DNA of 46,182 nt, from positions 1 to 46,182 of the forward strand of contig CAJULR010000025.1 in the NCBI GenBank assembly GCA_910587375.1, given 5' to 3'. Numbering within the stretch: position 1 is the stretch's first letter; every line of letters starts with the position of its first letter. Below, piece after piece: positions 21,910 to 28,982 of this stretch. The notes beneath the pieces were generated by a model, which made no database searches, was not told the DNA's origin, and saw only the letters and a list, made by a program, of their open reading frames with translations. A program made the position numbers and the translations under genes. The stretch is from Candidatus Gastranaerophilales bacterium. GTDB lineage: Bacteria > Cyanobacteriota > Vampirovibrionia > Gastranaerophilales > Gastranaerophilaceae.

Positions 21910-22407
21910 TTAATTTTCATTTGGTGCGTCGATGTCATTTAGGCGCACAGAAAAAATGTTGTCTAAATTTATTGTATATTCTTTTTTGGTGTCTTCTGTT
22001 AAAACTTTAAGGCCAGGTCCTTCGTTAAAATCTAAAAGCTTTGCACTGAATTTTTTTGGATATCCTTCTTCCACGGGTTCTTTAACCTTTATAATGACAT
22101 TGTGCCCTTTAAATATTACATATTCTTTTGTGGATTTTAAACGCCGCTCTAAACCCGGCGAAGACACTTCAAGGTAATATTTAAAGGGAATGAGTTCATC
22201 CAACAAATCTCCAAGGCCGCGGGTTATGTGTTCGCAATCGTTGTGGTTAACAGGGTGGTCAGGCGAATAGATAAAAATCCTTAAAAACCAGTGTCCTGAT
22301 TCCTTTTCAAAAGAAACTTCAAGTGGAATTAAATTATACCGCATTGCCGTGTTTTCAATGACGGGCATAATTTTTTCCAAAACTTGTTTTTTGTTGAATT
22401 GTAACAT
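21910..22407 (-). CDS. rimP: Ribosome maturation factor RimP
   Basis: RimP helps mature the 30S subunit. The 165-aa protein shows the family core: VSFEKESGHWFLRIFIYSPD, NDCEHITRGLGDLLDEL, YYLEVSSPGLERRLKS (the most diagnostic), and the C-terminal SH3-like domain (EYTINLDNIFSVRLN). It opens the classic rimP-nusA pair; the spacer to nusA is 92 bases and has no terminator. An intrinsic-terminator-like hairpin lies about 20-50 bases upstream of its ATG, which suggests attenuation of the operon. Confidence 0.95.
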   Translation of the reverse strand: MLQFNKKQVLEKIMPVIENTAMRYNLIPLEVSFEKESGHWFLRIFIYSPDHPVNHNDCEHITRGLGDLLDELIPFKYYLEVSSPGLERRLKSTKEYVIFKGHNVIIKVKEPVEEGYPKKFSAKLLDFNEGPGLKVLTEDTKKEYTINLDNIFSVRLNDIDAPNEN

Positions 22408-22428
22408 ATTCTTCGTACTTTCTTCCTT

Positions 22429-22458
22429 AAAAAAGAGCGGGTTTTAGGCCGCTCTTTT
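22429..22458 (-). terminator. Attenuator-like intrinsic terminator upstream of rimP
   Basis: On the minus strand AAAAGAGCGG (22458-22449) pairs with CCGCTCTTTT (22440-22431), followed by two more T, giving a 10-bp stem and six-T tract. It lies between the predicted promoter and rimP, so only read-through gives the operon mRNA. It could instead end a plus-strand transcript, but no plus-strand gene ends here. Confidence 0.65.
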
Positions 22459-22540
22459 AAATAAAAGTGCAAATTGTCTTTATGCTTTGCTTTATCTGAA
22501 TTGTAGACGCTTTTAAAGCTTCAAGCAAAAGCATAGAATA

Positions 22541-22546
22541 AGTATA
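22541..22546 (-). promoter_or_regulatory. Predicted -10 of the rimP-nusA operon
   Basis: On the minus strand the context is TGGTATACT, an extended -10 with TATACT (22546-22541). The predicted start near 22534 gives a leader of about 125 bases containing the attenuator. A 25-codon open frame (22534-22457) starts at the same point and ends inside the terminator stem. Confidence 0.45.
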
Positions 22547-22563
22547 CCATAAAAAAGATAAAT

Positions 22564-22593
22564 TTGTCATTCAATGAAAATTTATGATATTAT
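22564..22593 (+). promoter_or_regulatory. Promoter of the porin gene
   Basis: TTGTCA (22564-22569), 18-base spacer, TATTAT (22588-22593) with upstream TG. The expected start (22600-22601) is only a few bases before the ATG at 22604. Confidence 0.5.
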
Positions 22594-22603
22594 AAAATTC
22601 CTT

Positions 22604-23698
22604 ATGAAAAAGATATGTCTGATATTTGCACTTCTTTTGCCGGGGCTTTTTTTGCCCTCATTTGGAATTGAAGAAATCACACTTGAAGAAAGTACAGACT
22701 TTAAGCGGGGCGTTGCTTTTGAACTTCCCCTGGACGGGCCAAAGAAAGTGCTGTTTGGAGAAGTTTCTAAAAATGAATTTTCGCCAATTTTAAATTTTCA
22801 AGGCACATACAGCGCTGACATTGAGGATGAGGGGAATAATTTTACATACCCTTTTATTATTGAAGGCGGGGGCGAAGCAAAGTTTGGTGATGGGAAAAAT
22901 GTCATTCGCGCAGTGTCGAATTTTACAAAAAATGTAGATAATTTAGACAATAAATTTTTGGGGAAGCTTTCTGATGTTTATTATGAAAGAAAAATAAGCG
23001 ACAGTCATAACGGGCACAGGGTTTTAATCGGCAATTCAAGAATTCCTATTGGCCTTGAGGGTGGGCGAGGCCAGTATGGGCTTATGTTTGCAAAAAGGGC
23101 GCAGATTGCAAGCCATTTTGGGAACGCAAGGGCATTAGGAGTAAGGTTTAGAGGGGATTTTGGGCATATAGATTATGACCTTGGTGGATATTCAAGCACA
23201 AGAAGTTTGCAAGACATTACAGACGGGGTGGAATTTGCAGGAAGGATTGGCTTTAAGCCGTTTTATAATGATGAACCCTCTTTGTTTAAGGATTTTAAAC
23301 TTGCAGCCTCAATAAACACAGGCGAAAGAGGCCACAGCTACACGGTTTCGGGGCTGAGCGCCGAGTGGAAGTATAAAAAGTTTTTATTGAACGCAGAATA
23401 TGCTTATGCAGACGGTTCAAACGCTTCAAAGTATAACCCGAAAAAGCAGCAGGGCTTTTATGCCGTTGCGGCATATGATATTACAGATAAGCTTCAGGCG
23501 GCTTTTCGGTATGATAATTTTGATAATGATGTAAAAAAATCCGGTGATAATGTCCAAAAATATACGGCAGGGCTAAATTATTATGTTATAGGCCAAAGGT
23601 TAAGGTTCAGCCTGAATTATACCTATACACAAAACGGCAGTGCAGTTAAAGATTTAAACAGCAACGCCATTCATTTTATGACCCAGGTGATGATATAG
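22604..23698 (+). CDS. Outer-membrane beta-barrel (porin-like) protein
   Basis: I start at ATG 22604 (364 aa), since it begins a clean signal peptide (MKKICLIFALLLPGLF, cut near PSFG) and lies at the predicted transcription start; the ATG at 22574 would be upstream of it. The mature protein is a series of alternating amphipathic strands (LNAEYAYADGS, LQAAFRYDNFD, YTAGLNYYVIG, LRFSLNYTYTQ) with periodic turns, and ends in a hydrophobic strand HFMTQVMI. This is the layout of phosphate-selective/OprP-like porins. The N-terminal region before residue ~70 is not barrel-like. Solute unknown. It is a single-gene unit. Confidence 0.75.
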   Translation: MKKICLIFALLLPGLFLPSFGIEEITLEESTDFKRGVAFELPLDGPKKVLFGEVSKNEFSPILNFQGTYSADIEDEGNNFTYPFIIEGGGEAKFGDGKNVIRAVSNFTKNVDNLDNKFLGKLSDVYYERKISDSHNGHRVLIGNSRIPIGLEGGRGQYGLMFAKRAQIASHFGNARALGVRFRGDFGHIDYDLGGYSSTRSLQDITDGVEFAGRIGFKPFYNDEPSLFKDFKLAASINTGERGHSYTVSGLSAEWKYKKFLLNAEYAYADGSNASKYNPKKQQGFYAVAAYDITDKLQAAFRYDNFDNDVKKSGDNVQKYTAGLNYYVIGQRLRFSLNYTYTQNGSAVKDLNSNAIHFMTQVMI

Positions 23699-23741
23699 AA
23701 GCTGAAAAGATTTTGGCATTTTGCCTTTTAGAACTTCAACT

Positions 23742-24182
23742 TTACGTTATTTGGAAGGGGCAGCGGCTGCAGCGGGCTTTTGGATGAAGCATTAAATTGT
23801 CTTCAAGATCATACATTTTTGCAACGCGCACTATGAGTTTATTTCCGCAAACCGGGCAAAGCGGCGCAAAACCTTTATTTCCTTCATTTTCAATTATAAG
23901 CTGCTTTAGTTCTTCCGTGTTTTGGCTTGCGCTTGTGGCAAAATGAAAATCTTCTTTCTTTTCATAAAGTTTAATTTCTGAAAGACTTGTTTTCAGGCCT
24001 TTTGCAAGCTTTTGTCTTATGGTTGAAGATAAGAAAAGTTCAATCCCGGATTCAATTCCCTGGATTTCTTCTGTGGTTAAATTGCACTTTTTTGCAAGGC
24101 CTGATTGTGAAAGCCCGAGTTTTTCCCTGGTTTCAGATACAAACTGTGCAAGGGTTGAATATTTTTTAACTTCTTTGTGCAT
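23742..24182 (-). CDS. HTH (XRE) plus zinc-ribbon regulator
   Basis: The 146-aa protein combines an N-terminal Cro/C1-type HTH (LAQFVSETREKLGLSQSGLA, KCNLTTEEIQGIESG, about residues 10-48) with a C-terminal zinc ribbon made of CPVCG (about 110) and CSRC (about 138), joined by a charged linker. It is likely a metal- or redox-sensitive DNA-binding protein, or a transcription-associated factor. It is the third gene after secD-secF on the same strand, 82 bases after secF, with a short GCTGGC/GCCGGC hairpin (24206-24224) between them. Confidence 0.8.
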   Translation of the reverse strand: MHKEVKKYSTLAQFVSETREKLGLSQSGLAKKCNLTTEEIQGIESGIELFLSSTIRQKLAKGLKTSLSEIKLYEKKEDFHFATSASQNTEELKQLIIENEGNKGFAPLCPVCGNKLIVRVAKMYDLEDNLMLHPKARCSRCPFQIT

Positions 24183-24264
24183 ATTAAATTCCTTCTACAA
24201 TAAGAGCCGGCCTTAACAGCCAGCCCTTTTAAATTTTAAAAAGCAAAGCCTTGTTGCTTATTTG

Positions 24265-25266
24265 TTATGCGGCAACTTTTTTAGCAGCCTTTTTATCTCT
24301 AATTTCTTTATCCCAAGCCAAAAGCACGCTTGCAAAGAAAATGCTTGAATATGTACCCACCGCAATACCCAAAATCATTGCAAAGATAAATTCTTTTGTG
24401 GTGGAGCCGCCGAAGAAATAAAGCGCGCCTAGTGTTAAAAGGGTTGTGATTGAAGTGTTCAAGCTTCTTGCAAGGGTTTGGTTAACAGAAGCGTTTACAA
24501 TTTCATTAAATGTGTATTTTTTAGCTAAAAATCTGTTGTTTTCACGTACTCTATCAAACACAACAATTGTATCGTGCACTGAAAAACCTACAACCGTAAG
24601 AACAGCTGTGATAAAGAGTGCGTCCACATAAACGTTTGAAAATATTGACATAATTGCAAAAACGCCGATTACAAACAAAGCGTCGTGGATTAAAGAAAGA
24701 AGCGTAATTACGGCGTAATCCGCTTTAAATCTTAATGAAATATAAACAACAATTCCAAGGAACGCCAAAAGCAAGGCTACAACAGAGTTTTTTAATAGCT
24801 CTGACCCTAAAGACGGGCCAACAGATGTTGTTTGCACAAGTTCTGGGGAATCAACCGCACCTGACACGATTTCTGTTATTTTGTTTGTGGTTTCACCTGT
24901 TTTATCATCAATAAACCCTGTTTTAACAGAGATTATGTTTTTAATGCCTGTGTCTTTGCCGCTTTCAACGCCTGTGTTGTTAATGTTTTGAACAATCGGT
25001 GTTGTGAAACCGGCTTTGGTCATATCATCTCTGATTTTTCCGATATTATCAACCGTAACATCGCCTTTAACTGCATATTGCAGAATCGTTCCGCCTGTGA
25101 AGTCTATTCCAAGCTTTACAGGGGCGTGATTTGCTTGTGTTGCCATTAAATATATAATTGCTGCAACGCAAGGAATCAGAAGGATTGCGCTTATTGCAAG
25201 CCAAAGCCATCTAAACTTTACGACATCTATTATCTGTTTTTGATTCATTAAATTAGGGTTTGCCAT
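24265..25266 (-). CDS. secF: Protein translocase subunit SecF
   Basis: SecF works with SecD in the inner membrane to pull exported proteins through SecYEG using the ion gradient. The 333-aa protein has the family start (FRWLWLAISAILLIPC), the LGIDFTGGTILQY motif (about residues 52-64), a periplasmic P1 domain and five further helices with VGFSVHDTIVVFDRVREN (about 228-245). The C-terminus is basic. It follows secD by 86 bases on the same strand. A regulator-like gene follows. Confidence 0.95.
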   Translation of the reverse strand: MANPNLMNQKQIIDVVKFRWLWLAISAILLIPCVAAIIYLMATQANHAPVKLGIDFTGGTILQYAVKGDVTVDNIGKIRDDMTKAGFTTPIVQNINNTGVESGKDTGIKNIISVKTGFIDDKTGETTNKITEIVSGAVDSPELVQTTSVGPSLGSELLKNSVVALLLAFLGIVVYISLRFKADYAVITLLSLIHDALFVIGVFAIMSIFSNVYVDALFITAVLTVVGFSVHDTIVVFDRVRENNRFLAKKYTFNEIVNASVNQTLARSLNTSITTLLTLGALYFFGGSTTKEFIFAMILGIAVGTYSSIFFASVLLAWDKEIRDKKAAKKVAA

Positions 25267-25352
25267 TTTATAATTTTCTCCTGTTTAAAACTTTTTATGT
25301 AAGCCCGTTTGGTTTTTGCCATAAGCTTCCTATAAGGCTTTTTACAAATCTC

Positions 25353-26663
25353 TTAATCCAATACGCCGAATTTTGCCTTTTCTTTCTTTGTTTCGGAGGC
25401 CACAAAGGCGTTTTGAATGTCTGATTTTTTAAGCCCGAAAAGTGCCGGGTGTTTTAATTCGCCCGTGCCGAACAATAAGTGCATAAAGTTTTTGGTAACT
25501 GTGATTGCGGAGAACATACTAACCAAAACACCAATTGCAAGGGTGAGTGCGAAGCCTTTAACAATGCTTGTTCCAAGCACATAAAGGATAACGCAGGTGA
25601 TAATTGTTGTCATGTTTGAATCGAAAATACTTGTGAACGCTCTGTCGAAGCCTGAATTAATTGCCGTAAACAGGCTCCTTCCTGCTTTCAATTCTTCTTT
25701 TGTTCTCTCAAATATCAATATGTTAGCATCCACTGCCATACCTATACTCAAAATAAAACCTGCAATGCCCGCCAAGGTTAATGTTACAGGGATTATCTTG
25801 AATATTGCAAAAACGATAGCGCTATAAATGCAAAGTGCAACGCAGGCAACAACGCCGGGTAATCTATAGTATAGAATCATAAATATCATAACTAAAGAAA
25901 GACCGATGAGCCCTGCAAATTTTGATTTTGCAATACTGTCTGCGCCAAGTGTCGGCCCGATTGAGTTTTCTTCAATAATTTCAGCACCAACAGGCAAAGC
26001 GCCGGCGTTCAATAAATCTACCATTTCTTTTGCCTGTTTATATTCAAATCCATCTCCGCCGCCTGTAATTTGTGCGTTTCCGCCTGTAATTTCTTCGTTA
26101 ATTCTTGGGGCAGACTGTAATTTGCCGTTAAAGAATATTGCCATTGGCTGGTTTACAAGTCTTCTTGTAAGAGCACCGAATTTTTTAGCGCCTTCGGCGT
26201 TAAATTCAAGTGATACAATCCATTCTCCTGTTTGAGAAGTTGAAACTGAAGATTTCTTTAAATCCTTGCCCGTAAGGCCTGTGGATTTCCAAAGCTGGTT
26301 TCCTTCTTTGTCGGTGCCGTCAGGTTCTTTAAATTCAAGTTCTGCGGTTTCACCAAGAAATTCTTTAGCTTTTGCTGTGTCTGAAATGTTTGGAATTTCA
26401 ATTAAAAGCCTGTTTTCGCCAACTTTTTGCACAACCGTTTCGCCAACACCCAAAGCATTTACACGGTTTTCAATTGCATATTGCAAGCTGTCCATAATTT
26501 CAGGTGTGATTTTTTTAACGGTTTCTGATGTTTGCGCTTCAAGCATAAGCCTTGAGCCGCCAACTAAATCTAAACCCAAAGAAGTTGGTTTCATTTTAAT
26601 TACAAAAAGGGAGGCTATAACTATTATTACAATTGCCCAAAAGAGAATGATTTTGTTTTTCAT
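25353..26663 (-). CDS. secD: Protein translocase subunit SecD
   Basis: SecD is the larger of the SecDF pair. The 436-aa protein has the first helix, the LGLDLVGGSRLMLEA motif (about residues 29-43), the periplasmic P1 domain with VVQKVGENRLLIEIPNI, and the membrane block with SIGPTLGADSIAKSKFAGL and GFILSIGMAVDANILIFERTKEEL. It is somewhat short, typical of compact SecD forms. It is the first gene of secD-secF-HTH. I see no YajC gene upstream. Confidence 0.95.
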   Translation of the reverse strand: MKNKIILFWAIVIIVIASLFVIKMKPTSLGLDLVGGSRLMLEAQTSETVKKITPEIMDSLQYAIENRVNALGVGETVVQKVGENRLLIEIPNISDTAKAKEFLGETAELEFKEPDGTDKEGNQLWKSTGLTGKDLKKSSVSTSQTGEWIVSLEFNAEGAKKFGALTRRLVNQPMAIFFNGKLQSAPRINEEITGGNAQITGGGDGFEYKQAKEMVDLLNAGALPVGAEIIEENSIGPTLGADSIAKSKFAGLIGLSLVMIFMILYYRLPGVVACVALCIYSAIVFAIFKIIPVTLTLAGIAGFILSIGMAVDANILIFERTKEELKAGRSLFTAINSGFDRAFTSIFDSNMTTIITCVILYVLGTSIVKGFALTLAIGVLVSMFSAITVTKNFMHLLFGTGELKHPALFGLKKSDIQNAFVASETKKEKAKFGVLD

Positions 26664-26777
26664 TTATTAATTCCCGTACTACTTTTATATTTCTTCTTTC
26701 ATATTCTAACAAAAAAACAAAATCAAGTTAAGTAAATATAAAAAATAGCTCAATGCGGTTAGCTTTAATGAAAAAAG

Positions 26778-28322
26778 TTAATCTTTTCCGGTTGATTTTA
26801 TTTTGTTAACATGTGCTGTTCCGAATATAAAATCTTTCCACATGTAAAATGAAAACGGGGTTATTACTTCTTCGGCAAGCTGTGCGTCGACTTCCATAGG
26901 GTTAAAGTAATATTTATAAAACTTTACGGCATAATCAAATATATTTTTGCAATTTTTTCTATAGGGCGCTTCTGAATAGTTTACATAGGCGTCAAAAAGC
27001 TTCTTTGACCTTTTTGCAGCTTTTGTGCCCGGTTTTATTTCCCCTTGTTCTTGTGCAATTTTTCTTATGTTTGTAAAAAGATTGCGCCTGTCTTTGGAAT
27101 TAAGCATAATCGGGTCATATGAACTGAAATCTGAATGCCATTTGCCGTCCGTAAACTCTTTGTGCGGGTTTTTTATAAAAGTTGTTTCCGGTTGTTCAAG
27201 CGTTTCTTTAAAATTTCTTATGAAAGCTTCAGCCTTTTCTTCTGTTGACGAGCTAAAATCCGCGTTGGTTTCAAGTTCATAAAGAGCTCTTTGGTTGTTT
27301 GACTCTTTTTCAAGCATATACATTTTTTCAAGGCCAAGGCCTTGTGTTCTTTCTATATCCACATGCTGTTGAAAATGCTGTAATTCGTGCCTTAATGAAG
27401 CCAAGATGTTGCTTTTATCATACAGTTCTGCATTTTTCCTGTTTATAATTATCGTGTTGTTATTCAGGTCGTGTGCTGCAATATAGTTTTTGTCTGTTGA
27501 GGTGTCAAAAACAAGAACGGGTGCATTGTTTCTTTTTGCATTTCTGTAGCCTAAATCCGTCGTAAGCCTTTTGTATGCCCGGCTTACAAATTCTTCATTA
27601 TCTTCTATATCATAAAGTTTTAAATATTCCTGTTTTATCTCGTCTGAAAATTTTAATTCTCTTTGGAGTTTGTCTATTCCTGCAAATTTGTTAATTTGTG
27701 TGTTAATTTTTGAATTTGCACTGCTTATTGTTTTTAGCTTTTCGGATATTTTCTTTTTGTCCTTAAAATCGTTGATTAAATCTTTATTTAGGGCAATTTT
27801 TCCGTATTTAAACTGGTGTTTTAGGGTTCTTAAATTTTTCTTTGTGCTTTTTGTACAAAGTGCTATATCTACGCAGGAGCCGCCAATTTTCCTTAAATCG
27901 TCCCTGAATTTTTCATCATTTTCTGCTCTGTAGTCACCAACGGCGTTTTTAACATTTTTTGCCATATTGAATGTGCTGAATGCGGCAAAGGCAACCCCAA
28001 GGGCCGCAGCTCCTGCGAAGGTTGAAATTCCGATTAGAGGAAGGGCGCTCATCGCAAGGGTTGTAACAGCCCCTGTTATTATGGTTTCAACGGGGTGTTT
28101 TATCGGATATAAGACTAAGTCCTTTATTCTGTCTTTTGCACCGCCCAAGACAAGCTTTACGCCTTCAAAAAAGCCTGTTTTTGATTTTTTTTCGGCATTC
28201 TTTTTGCCGCTAAAAGATACACTGTCTGTTTTGTGCTCCAAATTCAGAACTTTTTTTGCCGCAATATTATTATATTTACTGTAATCAGCCGTTTTTGTGC
28301 TTACTGGGTTTATGTTTAACAT
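26778..28322 (-). CDS. Zincin-like putative metallopeptidase (HELQH, NPMEVDA) with N-terminal VSFSG motif
   Basis: The 514-aa protein starts with a polar region containing VSFSGKK (residues 35-41), then a long hydrophobic stretch (about 80-120, for example MSALPLIGISTFAGAAALGV) that could insert in a membrane. A helical middle follows. The C-terminal zincin-like part has strand TIIINRK (290-296), HELQHFQQH (312-320) and NPMEVDAQLAEE (474-485). The same motif pair is found in the protein at 18609-19685. There is no signal peptide or ribosome binding site. I infer a membrane-associated or secreted peptidase; target unknown. Confidence 0.65.
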   Translation of the reverse strand: MLNINPVSTKTADYSKYNNIAAKKVLNLEHKTDSVSFSGKKNAEKKSKTGFFEGVKLVLGGAKDRIKDLVLYPIKHPVETIITGAVTTLAMSALPLIGISTFAGAAALGVAFAAFSTFNMAKNVKNAVGDYRAENDEKFRDDLRKIGGSCVDIALCTKSTKKNLRTLKHQFKYGKIALNKDLINDFKDKKKISEKLKTISSANSKINTQINKFAGIDKLQRELKFSDEIKQEYLKLYDIEDNEEFVSRAYKRLTTDLGYRNAKRNNAPVLVFDTSTDKNYIAAHDLNNNTIIINRKNAELYDKSNILASLRHELQHFQQHVDIERTQGLGLEKMYMLEKESNNQRALYELETNADFSSSTEEKAEAFIRNFKETLEQPETTFIKNPHKEFTDGKWHSDFSSYDPIMLNSKDRRNLFTNIRKIAQEQGEIKPGTKAAKRSKKLFDAYVNYSEAPYRKNCKNIFDYAVKFYKYYFNPMEVDAQLAEEVITPFSFYMWKDFIFGTAHVNKIKSTGKD

Positions 28323-28422
28323 TTTTTTAATTCTGCAGTTTTTGTTTTTGCAATGGTTTATATTAATAAAAACATTGGTTCATCTATTATTGCCAAGGGG
28401 CAAAAAATATTTGCCAAAACAA

Positions 28423-28445
28423 AAGACACCTTTTCTAGGTGTCTT
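28423..28445 (-). terminator. Terminator of the small minus-strand transcript
   Basis: On the minus strand AAGACACC (28445-28438) pairs with GGTGTCTT (28430-28423), followed by TTTTG. It lies 15 bases after the stop of the second micro-ORF. Confidence 0.6.
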
Positions 28446-28459
28446 AAATAATTTTTTCC

Positions 28460-28586
28460 TCACTCAATGCAAAAGTCTAGTAGCCTTTGCTTTAAATCTT
28501 TTTTTGTTAATAAATCTTTAATTTCATTCCTCTTTAATTCTTAAATTAACTTCTCCGTGGTAAATCCCGTAAAAAGCTTGAGCCAT
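28460..28586 (-). pseudogene. Two micro-ORFs in shifted frames: short gene with frameshift or degraded gene
   Basis: ATG 28586, with AAAGGAG just upstream, opens a 20-codon frame (begins MAQAFYGIYHGEV) that stops at TGA 28526-28524. In the next frame a protein-like stretch, IKDLLTKKDLKQRLLDFCIE, runs to TGA 28460. AGAGG lies 6 bases before the ATT codon (28522) that opens the second frame. The two parts read as one ~43-residue protein broken by a frameshift, as two coupled micro-genes, or by chance. A terminator follows, so a transcript of about 200 bases is likely. I do not recognise the protein. Confidence 0.35.
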
Positions 28587-28767
28587 CACTCCTTTCAGCT
28601 CTTTTTAAATTGTGCATTTCCTTGACTTGGTTTTATTAAATAGCAACAACGCATGCTAATCAAGTGAAGTTTAGTTAAAATTTTTTTACAATTGACCATG
28701 CCCCTTGAGCCTGTGGAATAAATTTGTATTTACATTTAGTTACTTAATATTCTTTATATTTTCTTTC

Positions 28768-28773
28768 TATAAA
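28768..28773 (+). promoter_or_regulatory. Predicted -10 of the structured leader
   Basis: TATAAA (28768-28773) predicts a start near 28780-28781, exactly at the first base of the closing stem of the RNA element. The -35 region is AT-rich without a clear match. Confidence 0.35.
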
Positions 28774-28780
28774 AGCGGAA

Positions 28781-28884
28781 TTTTAAAAGCAATGAAGGGA
28801 CCGTAAAAGAGGCTTGTTCGCCGAAGGGAAATGAAATTACACAGGAGTCATAGACGGGACCGCGTCCCTGAATTGCTTTTAAAA
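28781..28884 (+). ncRNA. Unidentified structured RNA leader upstream of the amidase gene
   Basis: A 13-bp perfect closing stem pairs TTTTAAAAGCAAT (28781-28793) with ATTGCTTTTAAAA (28872-28884). It continues through a tandem G-A step (28794-28795 with 28870-28871) into AGGGAC/GTCCCT (28796-28801 with 28864-28869). The interior (28804-28860) is purine-rich with a GGC/GCC hairpin (28811-28822). Downstream, AATTTCATT (28898-28906) before seven T can pair with AATGAAATT inside the element (28830-28838), suggesting a switchable terminator. It does not match the cores of the c-di-AMP, lysine, glycine, cobalamin or T-box elements as I know them. Confidence 0.55.
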
Positions 28885-28982
28885 CGGAGCGAAAGAAAAT
28901 TTCATTGTTTTTTTGGTGTAAAAAACTAGCCCTTATGCCATTTACGGTGTATTATTTTTTTGTTATGCCAAATAACAATAAT

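Noticed and set aside
28850..28870. T-box-like GGGACCGCG in the amidase leader
   Set aside because: The full T-box sequence (AGGGTGGNACCGCG) is absent, there is no specifier region, and the downstream genes are not aminoacyl-tRNA synthetase or amino-acid genes. The bases are explained by the GGGAC/GTCCC helix.
28781..28884. SRP RNA, tRNA-like or c-di-AMP riboswitch identity for the structured leader
   Set aside because: None of the conserved loops of these RNAs (GGAAG/AGCA asymmetric loop, TTCGANTC arm, GGGGTGAATC) is present.
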